Shown here one piece after another: positions 1 through 6,033 of a stretch of DNA of 13,384 nt; the first letter of the stretch is position 1, and every line of letters starts with the position of its first letter. The translations under genes and the position numbers were made by a program. Below the pieces are notes generated by a model. The model was not told the DNA's origin and searched no databases. It saw only the letters and a program-made list of their open reading frames with translations. Source of the stretch: Verrucomicrobiota bacterium (GTDB lineage Bacteria; Verrucomicrobiota; Verrucomicrobiia; Opitutales; Opitutaceae); assembly GCA_023433275.1 (NCBI GenBank), contig JAEZDN010000105.1:1-13384 (forward strand), read 5' to 3'.

Positions 1-91
1 CTACCGCGCGCATGAGGGCCGCCAAAGCGCCGACCCTACGACGAAATCGCCGGCGGTGGCGCGGCCATGTGGTCGACTCGCGCCCACGCAG
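1..91. other. Region downstream of nrfA, no gene supported
   Basis: This is the stretch after the nrfA stop codon. It is GC-rich, and I see no convincing terminator (no strong hairpin followed by a T-run). A minus-strand ATG at 13-11 could open another gene running off the left edge, and a plus-strand gene could end with TGA at 13-15, but only four or five codons would be visible in either case. No call is made. Confidence 0.3.
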
Positions 92-1558
92 TCACTTCAG
101 CGCGCCGGCTCCACCGCCGCCGCCGGCCGGCGGGACCTCCTTCGCCAGGGCGATCTCTCCCTGACGGGAATAGTCGATCGCTTCCGCCAGGATGCGCGCG
201 GCTTCCTGCGGGGCGTGGAAACCCATCGAATTTTCGGCGGCGACGAAATCCAGTCGCCACTGGGCCTTGCGATGGAGGTCGCGGGCGGCCTTGAGCTGCT
301 CGTCGGTGGCGCCGGCCTTCTGCGCCGCGCCGATGGCGTGGATGAGCGCGACGGTCGCCTCCTCCGCGCGGGTGAGGAGCGCGGCATTCCGATTCTGCAT
401 GGTGAGCGCGCGCGCCATGATTTCCTTTTCCGGAATGCGGTGGCAGGTCTGGCAGGATTCGGCGACGTTCAACAGCGGGGAACGCACATGATGGTTGCTG
501 ACCTTGATGGCGCCCTCGCGCACGTAGGGCATGTGGCAGTCGGCGCAGGAAACGCCGCTGCGGGCGTGGATGCCCTGGCTCCACATCTCAAACTCGGGAT
601 GCTGCGCCTTCAGCATCTTCGCGCCACTCTCGGTGTGGGTCCAGTCGACGTGGCCGGTCTCGTTATAGTAGGCCTCCATCTGCTCGACCTTGAGGCCGTT
701 GTCCCACGGGTAGTTCACGAGCTTGTTCTTGCCCTCGAAGTTGTATTCGACGTGGCACTGCGCGCAGACCAGGGATCGCATCTCCTGGCGGGTGGCGAGC
801 AGGTTGGGCTCGTAGCTACCCTGGCGGCCGTCACGACGCCAGCGCTCGATGCTCGGGAGATGCGGCGTGGCCTCCTTGGACTCGGCCAGGGCCCTGATGC
901 CGTTGATGAATGCCGGGCGGCTCACGCGCAGGTTCATCGTCTCGGCGTCGTGGCAGTCTATGCATGACACCGGATGTGTCACCTTCTGGCGGGCCTCGGC
1001 AAACGGCAGCGGACTGATCACTTCAAAACCCTTTTGGATCTGCGCCTCGCGATGCTCACGCCCGCCGGGGATGCCGGCCGCAATGCCCGCCTCGATATAG
1101 GTGGGCAGCACCGAGGAATGGCAGTGCAGGCAGGCACCCGGCTGGTTGAAGCGGGTGACGCGTTCGGTCTCATCCTGGTCAGTGAGCATGTAGGCGTGGC
1201 CGCGCTCCTCGCGGTAATCGACGCCGAAGGGATAGCCCGCAAAGAGTGTACGGTAGAGGGGAAACTCATCGAGCCGCTGGAAGGCCTCGCTGCCGCCGTG
1301 GTTCGTGCGCTCGGTGTCCACGGTGCGCTTGTAGCTGTCGTATTGCCGCGGGTAGTTCTTTCCCCACAAGGCGGGATCCGTGGTGTTCTCGTCCACGTCC
1401 ACGACCCGGAAGACGTGCTGGGTCGCCTCGGCCTTTCGCGCCACGATGTTCTGATAGAGCATCAGGATCAGGAACGTGGCGCCGGCGGTGCCGGCGAGGA
1501 TCGCAATGAACGCCCAGGTGGCGAGGCCGTGCTGGCGGGAGGCGGAGGAGGTTTTCAT
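92..1558 (-). CDS. nrfA: Ammonia-forming cytochrome c nitrite reductase NrfA (CXXCH type)
   Basis: Periplasmic pentaheme enzyme that reduces nitrite to ammonium with six electrons, the terminal step of respiratory ammonification. The 488-residue product has a hydrophobic N-terminal segment at about 13-35 (signal peptide or anchor). It carries five heme motifs in the family order: CLHCH 143-147, CIDCH 199-203, CAQCH 265-269, CADCH 338-342 and CQTCH 369-373. The E. coli-like landmarks EERGHAY (117-123), CHVEY (268-272, catalytic Tyr272), YPW (283-285) and KAQHPE (317-322, catalytic His320) are present, as is the helical C-terminal region with KAQWR and GFHAP. The first heme, which is the catalytic one in this family, has CXXCH instead of the classical CXXCK. 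The tail ends in a glycine run. The gene lies downstream of nrfH and is separated from it by a palindromic repeat. No strong Shine-Dalgarno sequence is visible. The assignment is secure. Confidence 0.97.
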   Translation of the reverse strand: MKTSSASRQHGLATWAFIAILAGTAGATFLILMLYQNIVARKAEATQHVFRVVDVDENTTDPALWGKNYPRQYDSYKRTVDTERTNHGGSEAFQRLDEFPLYRTLFAGYPFGVDYREERGHAYMLTDQDETERVTRFNQPGACLHCHSSVLPTYIEAGIAAGIPGGREHREAQIQKGFEVISPLPFAEARQKVTHPVSCIDCHDAETMNLRVSRPAFINGIRALAESKEATPHLPSIERWRRDGRQGSYEPNLLATRQEMRSLVCAQCHVEYNFEGKNKLVNYPWDNGLKVEQMEAYYNETGHVDWTHTESGAKMLKAQHPEFEMWSQGIHARSGVSCADCHMPYVREGAIKVSNHHVRSPLLNVAESCQTCHRIPEKEIMARALTMQNRNAALLTRAEEATVALIHAIGAAQKAGATDEQLKAARDLHRKAQWRLDFVAAENSMGFHAPQEAARILAEAIDYSRQGEIALAKEVPPAGGGGGAGALK

Positions 1559-1579
1559 GACGGGAAAGACTGGTTGGTT

Positions 1580-1593
1580 TTCTTAGCTAAGAA
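1580..1593. repeat. 14-bp perfect palindrome in the nrfA leader
   Basis: TTCTTAGCTAAGAA is perfectly self-complementary. It ends 21 bp before the nrfA start codon, in a locally AT-rich patch of an otherwise GC-rich window. It could be an RNA hairpin, a binding site or chance. It does not match the FNR-type operators found elsewhere in the window. Confidence 0.4.
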
Positions 1594-1621
1594 TGCACAC
1601 GAAGTGAGAGAAGGGGGCATC

Positions 1622-1730
1622 GACCCCTCGCTGCCGTTATCCCGGGCCGTGCGAAGGATCCAAGGGGAAGCCGCCACCCACGGCACCAGCTTGGATCCTT
1701 CGCACGGCTCAGGATGACGATGCAGGGGTC
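1622..1730. repeat. Palindromic repeat element between nrfH and nrfA
   Basis: A perfect 19-bp inverted repeat (1646-1664 with 1690-1708, GCCGTGCGAAGGATCCAAG and its complement) is separated by 25 bp. The pairing extends imperfectly outward, and the ends GACCCCT (1622-1628) and AGGGGTC (1724-1730) pair exactly. The outer arm includes CATCCTGAGCCGTGCGAAGG read on the minus strand. That resembles the 'catcctgag...gaaggatc' type of dispersed palindrome I recall from many bacterial genomes (from memory, not searched). It lies inside the intercistronic gap of the nrf operon, so the mRNA would carry a long hairpin there. There is no transposase and no convincing target duplication. Confidence 0.8.
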
Positions 1731-1772
1731 TGGTTTTCATTCGCGTCATTTTGTGTCCGTTCGCGGTTGAAT

Positions 1773-2249
1773 TCACTTCAGCGGACCGTGACCGACCTCG
1801 CGGTGGCAGTGCAGGCAGTCGAGCATCTTCTGCGGGTCGCCGGGGTGCGTGTTGATGCCGTCCACCAGGGCTTGGTGGCAGGTGACGCAGTTCTCCTGGA
1901 GCACCGCGATGTTCTTCTTTCGGATCATGATCGGCTCGTGGAAATCCTGCAGCGTGAAACCCTTCGAGTGCCAGAAGCCGTTCTCGGCCTTGCTGAGATA
2001 TTTCGGGATGAAGCTATGCGGCGTGTGGCAGTCGTTGCAGGTGGCGACCGCATGGTGCGGCCCCTTCTGCCAGCCATCGAACTGCTCGCGCATGATATGA
2101 CAATTCACGCACGCGGTCGGGTCGTTGGAGAAATACGACAGCCCGTGCGCGTAGGTGAAGGTGTAGCTGCCAAGACCCGCGAACAGCCCGGCCGTGGCCG
2201 TGATGGCCACCAACAGGAGCGTGCGCGTGCGCGAGGTGGGGATCTTCAT
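1773..2249 (-). CDS. nrfH: Cytochrome c nitrite reductase small subunit NrfH
   Basis: Membrane-anchored tetraheme quinol dehydrogenase of the NapC/NirT family that passes electrons from the quinol pool to NrfA. The 158-residue protein has one N-terminal transmembrane helix (about 9-32). Four heme motifs follow: CVNCH 47-51, CNDCH 71-75, CVTCH 121-125 and CLHCH 145-149. Met53, in CVNCHIM, matches the unusual methionine ligand position of NrfH heme 1. The size fits the family. The gene precedes nrfA in the standard nrfHA order, with a 214-bp gap that holds the palindromic element. The ATG at 2249 is chosen because the transmembrane segment starts right after it; no clear Shine-Dalgarno sequence is visible. 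Confidence 0.96.
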   Translation of the reverse strand: MKIPTSRTRTLLLVAITATAGLFAGLGSYTFTYAHGLSYFSNDPTACVNCHIMREQFDGWQKGPHHAVATCNDCHTPHSFIPKYLSKAENGFWHSKGFTLQDFHEPIMIRKKNIAVLQENCVTCHQALVDGINTHPGDPQKMLDCLHCHREVGHGPLK

Positions 2250-2333
2250 GGGTCGCAGTTGGCGCTCAACCTACGCATGCCCTGCCCTCCGCCAAGCCAA
2301 CACTCGAAGTTTTTGTGCGGAACCTTCCGCCGG

Positions 2334-2567
2334 TTATTCGCGCCAAAAATTCACCGCCCAAGCCCCGTCGTTACGACGCTCCATCGACGACGCGAACCCC
2401 TCGCTCTTGAGCAATTCAATGAGTGGCGCCGGCAGGAACGGCGCCACGATCGTCACCCCCTCTCCGTCTTCGAGCGCATCCACCCGCGCGCGAATGGCCG
2501 AAAAAGGCTCCTCGCCGCGCGCGAGCACGGCCCGGATGTCGAAGGATTTGAAGCGAATCGGTTTCAT
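2334..2567 (-). CDS. DUF2249-type small protein, first gene of the nrf operon
   Basis: A 77-residue soluble protein without signal peptide or cysteines. The pattern FDIRAVLARGEEPFSAI followed by LEDGEGVTIVAPFLPAPL and a short C-terminal beta stretch fits the DUF2249 family (recognised by eye). Such proteins are related to SirA/TusA-like folds and are often found beside denitrification or hemerythrin genes; their biochemical role is not established. This is the first gene after the FNR-type operator at 2613-2626, 84 bp ahead of nrfH, so it is probably co-transcribed with nrfHA. With the predicted transcription start near 2578 the leader would be about 11 nt. Confidence 0.85.
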   Translation of the reverse strand: MKPIRFKSFDIRAVLARGEEPFSAIRARVDALEDGEGVTIVAPFLPAPLIELLKSEGFASSMERRNDGAWAVNFWRE

Positions 2568-2612
2568 GCGATTGGATTGGGCTCACCCTACTCCCGTCGG
2601 CGAACAAGCGCC

Positions 2613-2626
2613 TTGATCCAAGTCAT
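2613..2626 (-). promoter_or_regulatory. FNR/CRP-family operator of the nrf operon
   Basis: TTGATCCAAGTCAT fits TTGAT-N4-(A/G)TCAA at every defined position but the last. A minus-strand TAGGGT at 2590-2585 is centred 32 bp from the operator centre, the geometry of a class II FNR promoter (operator at -41.5). The same hexamer occurs at the same distance at the azurin promoter. Predicted transcription start is about 2578. It lies 16 bp after the end of the upstream cytochrome b fusion gene. Confidence 0.65.
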
Positions 2627-2641
2627 ATTTTCGCCGCGGAC

Positions 2642-4777
2642 TCACGGGCTCCAGACAAATCCCGCCTCGGGATCAAACGTTAGCACATGTTGGCGACGTT
2701 CCACCGCCGTCCAGGTTCCGGCCCACCGCCGGGAGGGAACGCCGGTGGCAGGCGGTTGCGACCATATCTCCACGCTCGCGCTCTGCGCGCCCGCCGCGAG
2801 GCGCACCCGCAGCTCGCCCACCGCCACCCCGTCGTCGGACAATCCCTTGGCCCGCACCGTGTGCGTCTCCACCCGCCCACCCGCCTCCACGCGCACCACC
2901 ACCGGTTGCCGACCCCGCGCCGCGGGCATCGCCCCGCGCATGTGCACCGGGCGCGTATCGTTGCCCGCGGCCGGCGCGACCGCCGTCGGCTCGAGCCGGT
3001 CGCCATAGGCGCGAAACGTAACAACAAACTCCGGCGCCTCCGGGGCGGGATTGCGAAAAGGTGCGTCGCTCAAACCCACCATGAGCGCCACCCCCACGCC
3101 CGCCACCGCCAGCGCCACCGACCAACCGAGAACGCGGTCACGGCCTGCGCGACTGGCCCGCCCGGGCGCGCCCGCGCCGGCGCGAAGCGAGGATGCCGCT
3201 GCCGCCAGCAAGTGGGGTCGCAACGGATCGAAATCCACATGCGCCACTCGCCGCGGGTCCGCTCGATTGGGGCGGAGCGCGGGCTCACGCGTGCCAGCCA
3301 GGCGCGCGGGCATCCAAATGTTGCCCTCCCGGCCAAAGGCTTCGCTCGAACCGCAACCGACAATGAGCACAGCGGCCGCGCCCTTCGTCATCAACCGCTC
3401 GATGAGCTTCGGCTCGACCCACCCCGCGCAGGGGACGGGCCGCACCGTGTAGCCGGGCAGGCGCCGGGCCCAGGCCACGTGGTCGAACAGCTCCCAGCCC
3501 CCGTCCCCTTGGGCACACACAAAGGCAATCGCGGGAGCCTCCCCGCGGGCCCGGGCGGTGAGAACCAATTCCTCGAGCTCCCGGCCGACGCGCCGCGCAT
3601 CGAACCAGGCCAGGCCAATTCCCTGCGTGTCGCAGGAGCCCGCACAAATGCCACAACCCACGCACCGGTCGGGATCAACCTGCGCTTGCGAGGGAAACGG
3701 CTTCCCGTCGGTTCGCGGCACCATCGTGATCGCGCCGAAGGGACAGTCGTGCGAGCAAAGCGTGCAGGCAAAGCACCTCGACACGTCCACCGCCGCCTGG
3801 AACGTCGCCCGCGGCCGCCGGCGCGCGAGCCACCACGGGATGGTGACCAAAACAATCATGCTCAGGCCGGCTGAGAGCCAGATCCCGGGTCCGCTCAGCC
3901 GCGCCGTGAGTTGCAACGGCCACAGAAACCACCAGTCCATCGAGAGCGCCGCCGGTTTCACGGCGAGTTGGGCGGGAGCCGCATTCGTGGCCGGCCAGAT
4001 GAGCGCCGCGACGATCACCGCGCCGGCCAGCCCGGCGATCAGACGCTTGTCGGGGAGCAGGTTCACCCGGCTCAGGCGCGCCAGATGCAGGGCCAGGCCG
4101 CCGGCGATGGCCAATGGCAGCGCCATGTGCAGGAAGAACACCACGAAAAACAGCAGCGAAGGCACGGTCTCATCCCGATTGAAGAGCGGCAGCATGGGCT
4201 CGCCGAACACGGGCAGCACGTCCACCGCCTTCATCGTGCCCGTGGCGACCAACTGGGCCCGCTCATCCCACACCAGCCAGTAACCGGTCCACCCGATGAA
4301 CCCGATGAGCGCGAGCATGGCGATCCCGCTCGCCCAAGCGAGCCAGCGCGAGCCGGCGAATTTCCGGGCGAACAGCATGCGCGCGGCGTGCATCAGCACG
4401 AGCAGCATGGTGAGGTCGGAGGAATAGCGATGCACGCTCCGCACGATCCCGCCGGGTGATCGCGCCCCCAGCCCTGCGAGCGACGACCACGCGGATTGCA
4501 CGCTGGCGGAATACCAGATGAGCATCAGGACGCCTGAGACCGTGGCCAGGAGCAGCATGGCGTTGGCGGCCGGCCCGAGCTGCGCCAGCGGGTTCACTGG
4601 CCGCGGCCACACGCGCTCGATCACCGTGTCGAGCCGCGCCCAGCCCGCCTCGCCCGCCGCCCACAGCCGCGCCGCCCGCACGGGCGGTGCCGGCGGCTCC
4701 GCCCCAGGCGCCGGACCTCCGCCGATGCTGTCAGCCAGCGCCTCGCAATCGGGCTCCGGATGCATGTGACCACTCAC
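2642..4777 (-). CDS. Cytochrome b / bis-[4Fe-4S] ferredoxin / MvhD-like fusion protein
   Basis: A 711-residue membrane redox protein (residues numbered from the GTG at 4777). A cytochrome b domain spans about 55-235, with bis-His pairs H116/H130 (VHRYSSD, LMHAARM) and H217/H231 (FLHMALPL, LALHLARL). Two further helices follow (about 247-262 and 298-316), then an arginine-rich turn. Two ferredoxin clusters come next: CFACTLCSHDCP (C335, C338, C341, C345) and CVGCGICAGSC (C372, C375, C378, C382). An MvhD/hydrogenase iron-sulfur subunit-like domain (about 410-490) has Cys421, Cys450 and Cys475. A last helix (about 550-568) leads to an unrecognised, probably periplasmic domain. Start choice: the GTG has GGGAGG six bases upstream, while the ATG at 4765 has none at good distance; an open frame continues upstream but only through the SCO gene. 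The likely role is electron transfer between cytoplasmic Fe-S donors, quinone and the neighbouring reductases; substrate and direction are unknown. Confidence 0.88.
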   Translation of the reverse strand: MSGHMHPEPDCEALADSIGGGPAPGAEPPAPPVRAARLWAAGEAGWARLDTVIERVWPRPVNPLAQLGPAANAMLLLATVSGVLMLIWYSASVQSAWSSLAGLGARSPGGIVRSVHRYSSDLTMLLVLMHAARMLFARKFAGSRWLAWASGIAMLALIGFIGWTGYWLVWDERAQLVATGTMKAVDVLPVFGEPMLPLFNRDETVPSLLFFVVFFLHMALPLAIAGGLALHLARLSRVNLLPDKRLIAGLAGAVIVAALIWPATNAAPAQLAVKPAALSMDWWFLWPLQLTARLSGPGIWLSAGLSMIVLVTIPWWLARRRPRATFQAAVDVSRCFACTLCSHDCPFGAITMVPRTDGKPFPSQAQVDPDRCVGCGICAGSCDTQGIGLAWFDARRVGRELEELVLTARARGEAPAIAFVCAQGDGGWELFDHVAWARRLPGYTVRPVPCAGWVEPKLIERLMTKGAAAVLIVGCGSSEAFGREGNIWMPARLAGTREPALRPNRADPRRVAHVDFDPLRPHLLAAAASSLRAGAGAPGRASRAGRDRVLGWSVALAVAGVGVALMVGLSDAPFRNPAPEAPEFVVTFRAYGDRLEPTAVAPAAGNDTRPVHMRGAMPAARGRQPVVVRVEAGGRVETHTVRAKGLSDDGVAVGELRVRLAAGAQSASVEIWSQPPATGVPSRRWAGTWTAVERRQHVLTFDPEAGFVWSP

Positions 4778-4783
4778 GCCCCG

Positions 4784-4789
4784 CCTCCC
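4784..4789 (-). promoter_or_regulatory. Shine-Dalgarno sequence deciding the GTG start at 4777
   Basis: The minus strand reads GGGAGG, six bases before the GTG at 4777-4775. From the in-frame ATG at 4765 it would be 18 bases away. This is one of the few clear ribosome-binding sites in the window. The 106-bp gap to the SCO gene otherwise holds only GC-rich sequence with no clear promoter or terminator. Confidence 0.6.
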
Positions 4790-4883
4790 GCCCTTCCCGG
4801 ACCGGAGGGTTCTCGCGAGGCCGTTCCGCAAGCGGGGCTTCGCCGGGGCGCGGCCCGGCGGTCGACAGCATGCCGCGCGGGAT

Positions 4884-5843
4884 TCATTCGCGCAGGAGGT
4901 GCAGCAGGCCCTCGCGCAGCCAGGCCCGGTGGCGCGGGTCGAGCGTGAAGCGGAAGGCGATGTCGCCCTCGCGATCCAGCAGGAGGAACAGGTTGGCGTG
5001 GTTGAGCACGCCGGTCTCAGGATCACGCGTGACGGAAAACTGGAGACGCTTGAGCAGATCGCGCATCTCGTCGGGGCGCTCACCGTTGACGTAGCGAAAC
5101 TCGGGAAACTCCAGTCCCTGCGCCGTAGCCATGGCGTCCATGATTTCGGTGGTCTCGTATTCCGGGTTGAGCGAGAGCGCGACCACGCGCAGACCCGCGC
5201 GGTCGGCGGCGGGCAATTCGGCGAGCACGGCACGCAACTCCTTGAAGATCTCCGGACAGGCAGTGGAACAGGCCGCATACACGCCCGTCACGAGCACAAC
5301 CTGACCGCGCAGATCGGCGAGCCGGAAGGCCGTGCCCTTCTGGTCCACGAGCGGCTGGTCAGGCACGGCAAGTCGCACCCGGATGCGATCGCCGGGAAAC
5401 GGCGGCAGGACGTCCGCCGCGCGGTCGGCTTGCGCATACGCCACCAGCCCGGCCACCGCGGCCGCAACCGTCGCCACGCCAGCGGCGGCGGCACCGAGGT
5501 GGCGGAGCCATAGCGCCGGCGACCTGAGCTGCCTGAGCGTATCGCGCCAGAGCACGCCGGCCACGAGCACGACCATGACGGGCTCGAGCAACATGATGCT
5601 GACGGCGGCCCACGACATGCCGCCGGTGCGCGGGTCGCCCTGGTAACACCATTGTTGGAAATCCCGCACGAAGCCGCCCAGCGCGCCGTCACCCGTCGGC
5701 CCGAAGATCGTGAGCAGGAGAAACGCCTCGTAGGCCGCGAGCGCCGAACCGAGGAACACCAACAGACCCGGTCCGGTGAAGAAGCGCGTGCCGGCGGACG
5801 TGGCGGCCGGCGGGGCGTCGGGGGCGTGGGCGGGAATGAGCAT
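4884..5843 (-). CDS. SCO1/SenC-family copper chaperone with N-terminal membrane domain
   Basis: A 319-residue protein. Residues about 1-140 form a membrane domain with roughly three helices (24-48, 80-98, 115-137); the first loop contains WCYQGDPRTG (65-74). Residues 150-319 form a thioredoxin-like SCO domain with the copper motif CSTACP (Cys192, Cys196) and the partner histidine in LNHANLF (His282). SCO proteins deliver copper or control thiol state for CuA sites. A CuA-bearing subunit II is encoded about 2 kb upstream in the same direction, which fits that role, and senC accompanies norSY in the sNOR operons of ammonia oxidisers (recalled knowledge). The three-helix N-terminus is longer than the single anchor of a typical SCO. 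No Shine-Dalgarno sequence is visible; the ATG at 5843 is the first good start after a 190-bp gap. Confidence 0.92.
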   Translation of the reverse strand: MLIPAHAPDAPPAATSAGTRFFTGPGLLVFLGSALAAYEAFLLLTIFGPTGDGALGGFVRDFQQWCYQGDPRTGGMSWAAVSIMLLEPVMVVLVAGVLWRDTLRQLRSPALWLRHLGAAAAGVATVAAAVAGLVAYAQADRAADVLPPFPGDRIRVRLAVPDQPLVDQKGTAFRLADLRGQVVLVTGVYAACSTACPEIFKELRAVLAELPAADRAGLRVVALSLNPEYETTEIMDAMATAQGLEFPEFRYVNGERPDEMRDLLKRLQFSVTRDPETGVLNHANLFLLLDREGDIAFRFTLDPRHRAWLREGLLHLLRE

Positions 5844-5888
5844 GAGGATATTGTGATCTCAGGAATTGATCATCGCGGATCCAAACCA

Positions 5889-5997
5889 GCCCACCCCGCC
5901 CGGCCGGGCACCCCTCTTGATGGAGGGGACTTCGGCTAAATTGCCCGGATTCCCCTCCATGAAGAGGGATGGCGCGCAGCGCCGGGGGGTGTGGGGA
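5889..5997. repeat. Multi-hairpin palindromic element between the heme-copper operon and the SCO gene
   Basis: The central inverted repeat pairs 5911-5929 (CCCCTCTTGATGGAGGGGA) with 5951-5969 at 17 of 19 positions around a 21-base loop. Outside it, both flanks carry their own small stems: the perfect palindrome GCCCGGCCGGGC (5898-5909) and GGCGC-GCA-GCGCC (5971-5983). The outermost flanks also pair imperfectly (CCCACCCC with GGGGTGTGGGG). The composite fold suggests a dispersed repeat or a MITE/REP-like element that may act as an mRNA stabiliser or terminator. No transposase is present. Confidence 0.75.
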
Positions 5998-6033
5998 AAT
6001 CGCACGATGTGGTGGGATTGTTGAATTCCGCCA

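Noticed and set aside
56..967. Long open frame on the plus strand over nrfA
   Set aside because: It is antisense to a certain pentaheme gene, shows no recognisable domain and is explained by the high GC content.
1622..1730. Insertion sequence or CRISPR in the nrf gap
   Set aside because: There is a single inverted repeat, no transposase, no direct-repeat/spacer periodicity and no visible target duplication.
4778..5278. Upstream extension of the cytochrome b fusion into the SCO gene
   Set aside because: The frame is open, but the extra residues are Arg/Ser/Pro-rich out-of-frame translation of the SCO gene; the GTG at 4777 has a well-placed GGGAGG.
5844..5888. FNR-type site before the SCO gene (ATTGATCAT)
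   Set aside because: Only one half-site is present; the other half does not fit at the right spacing.
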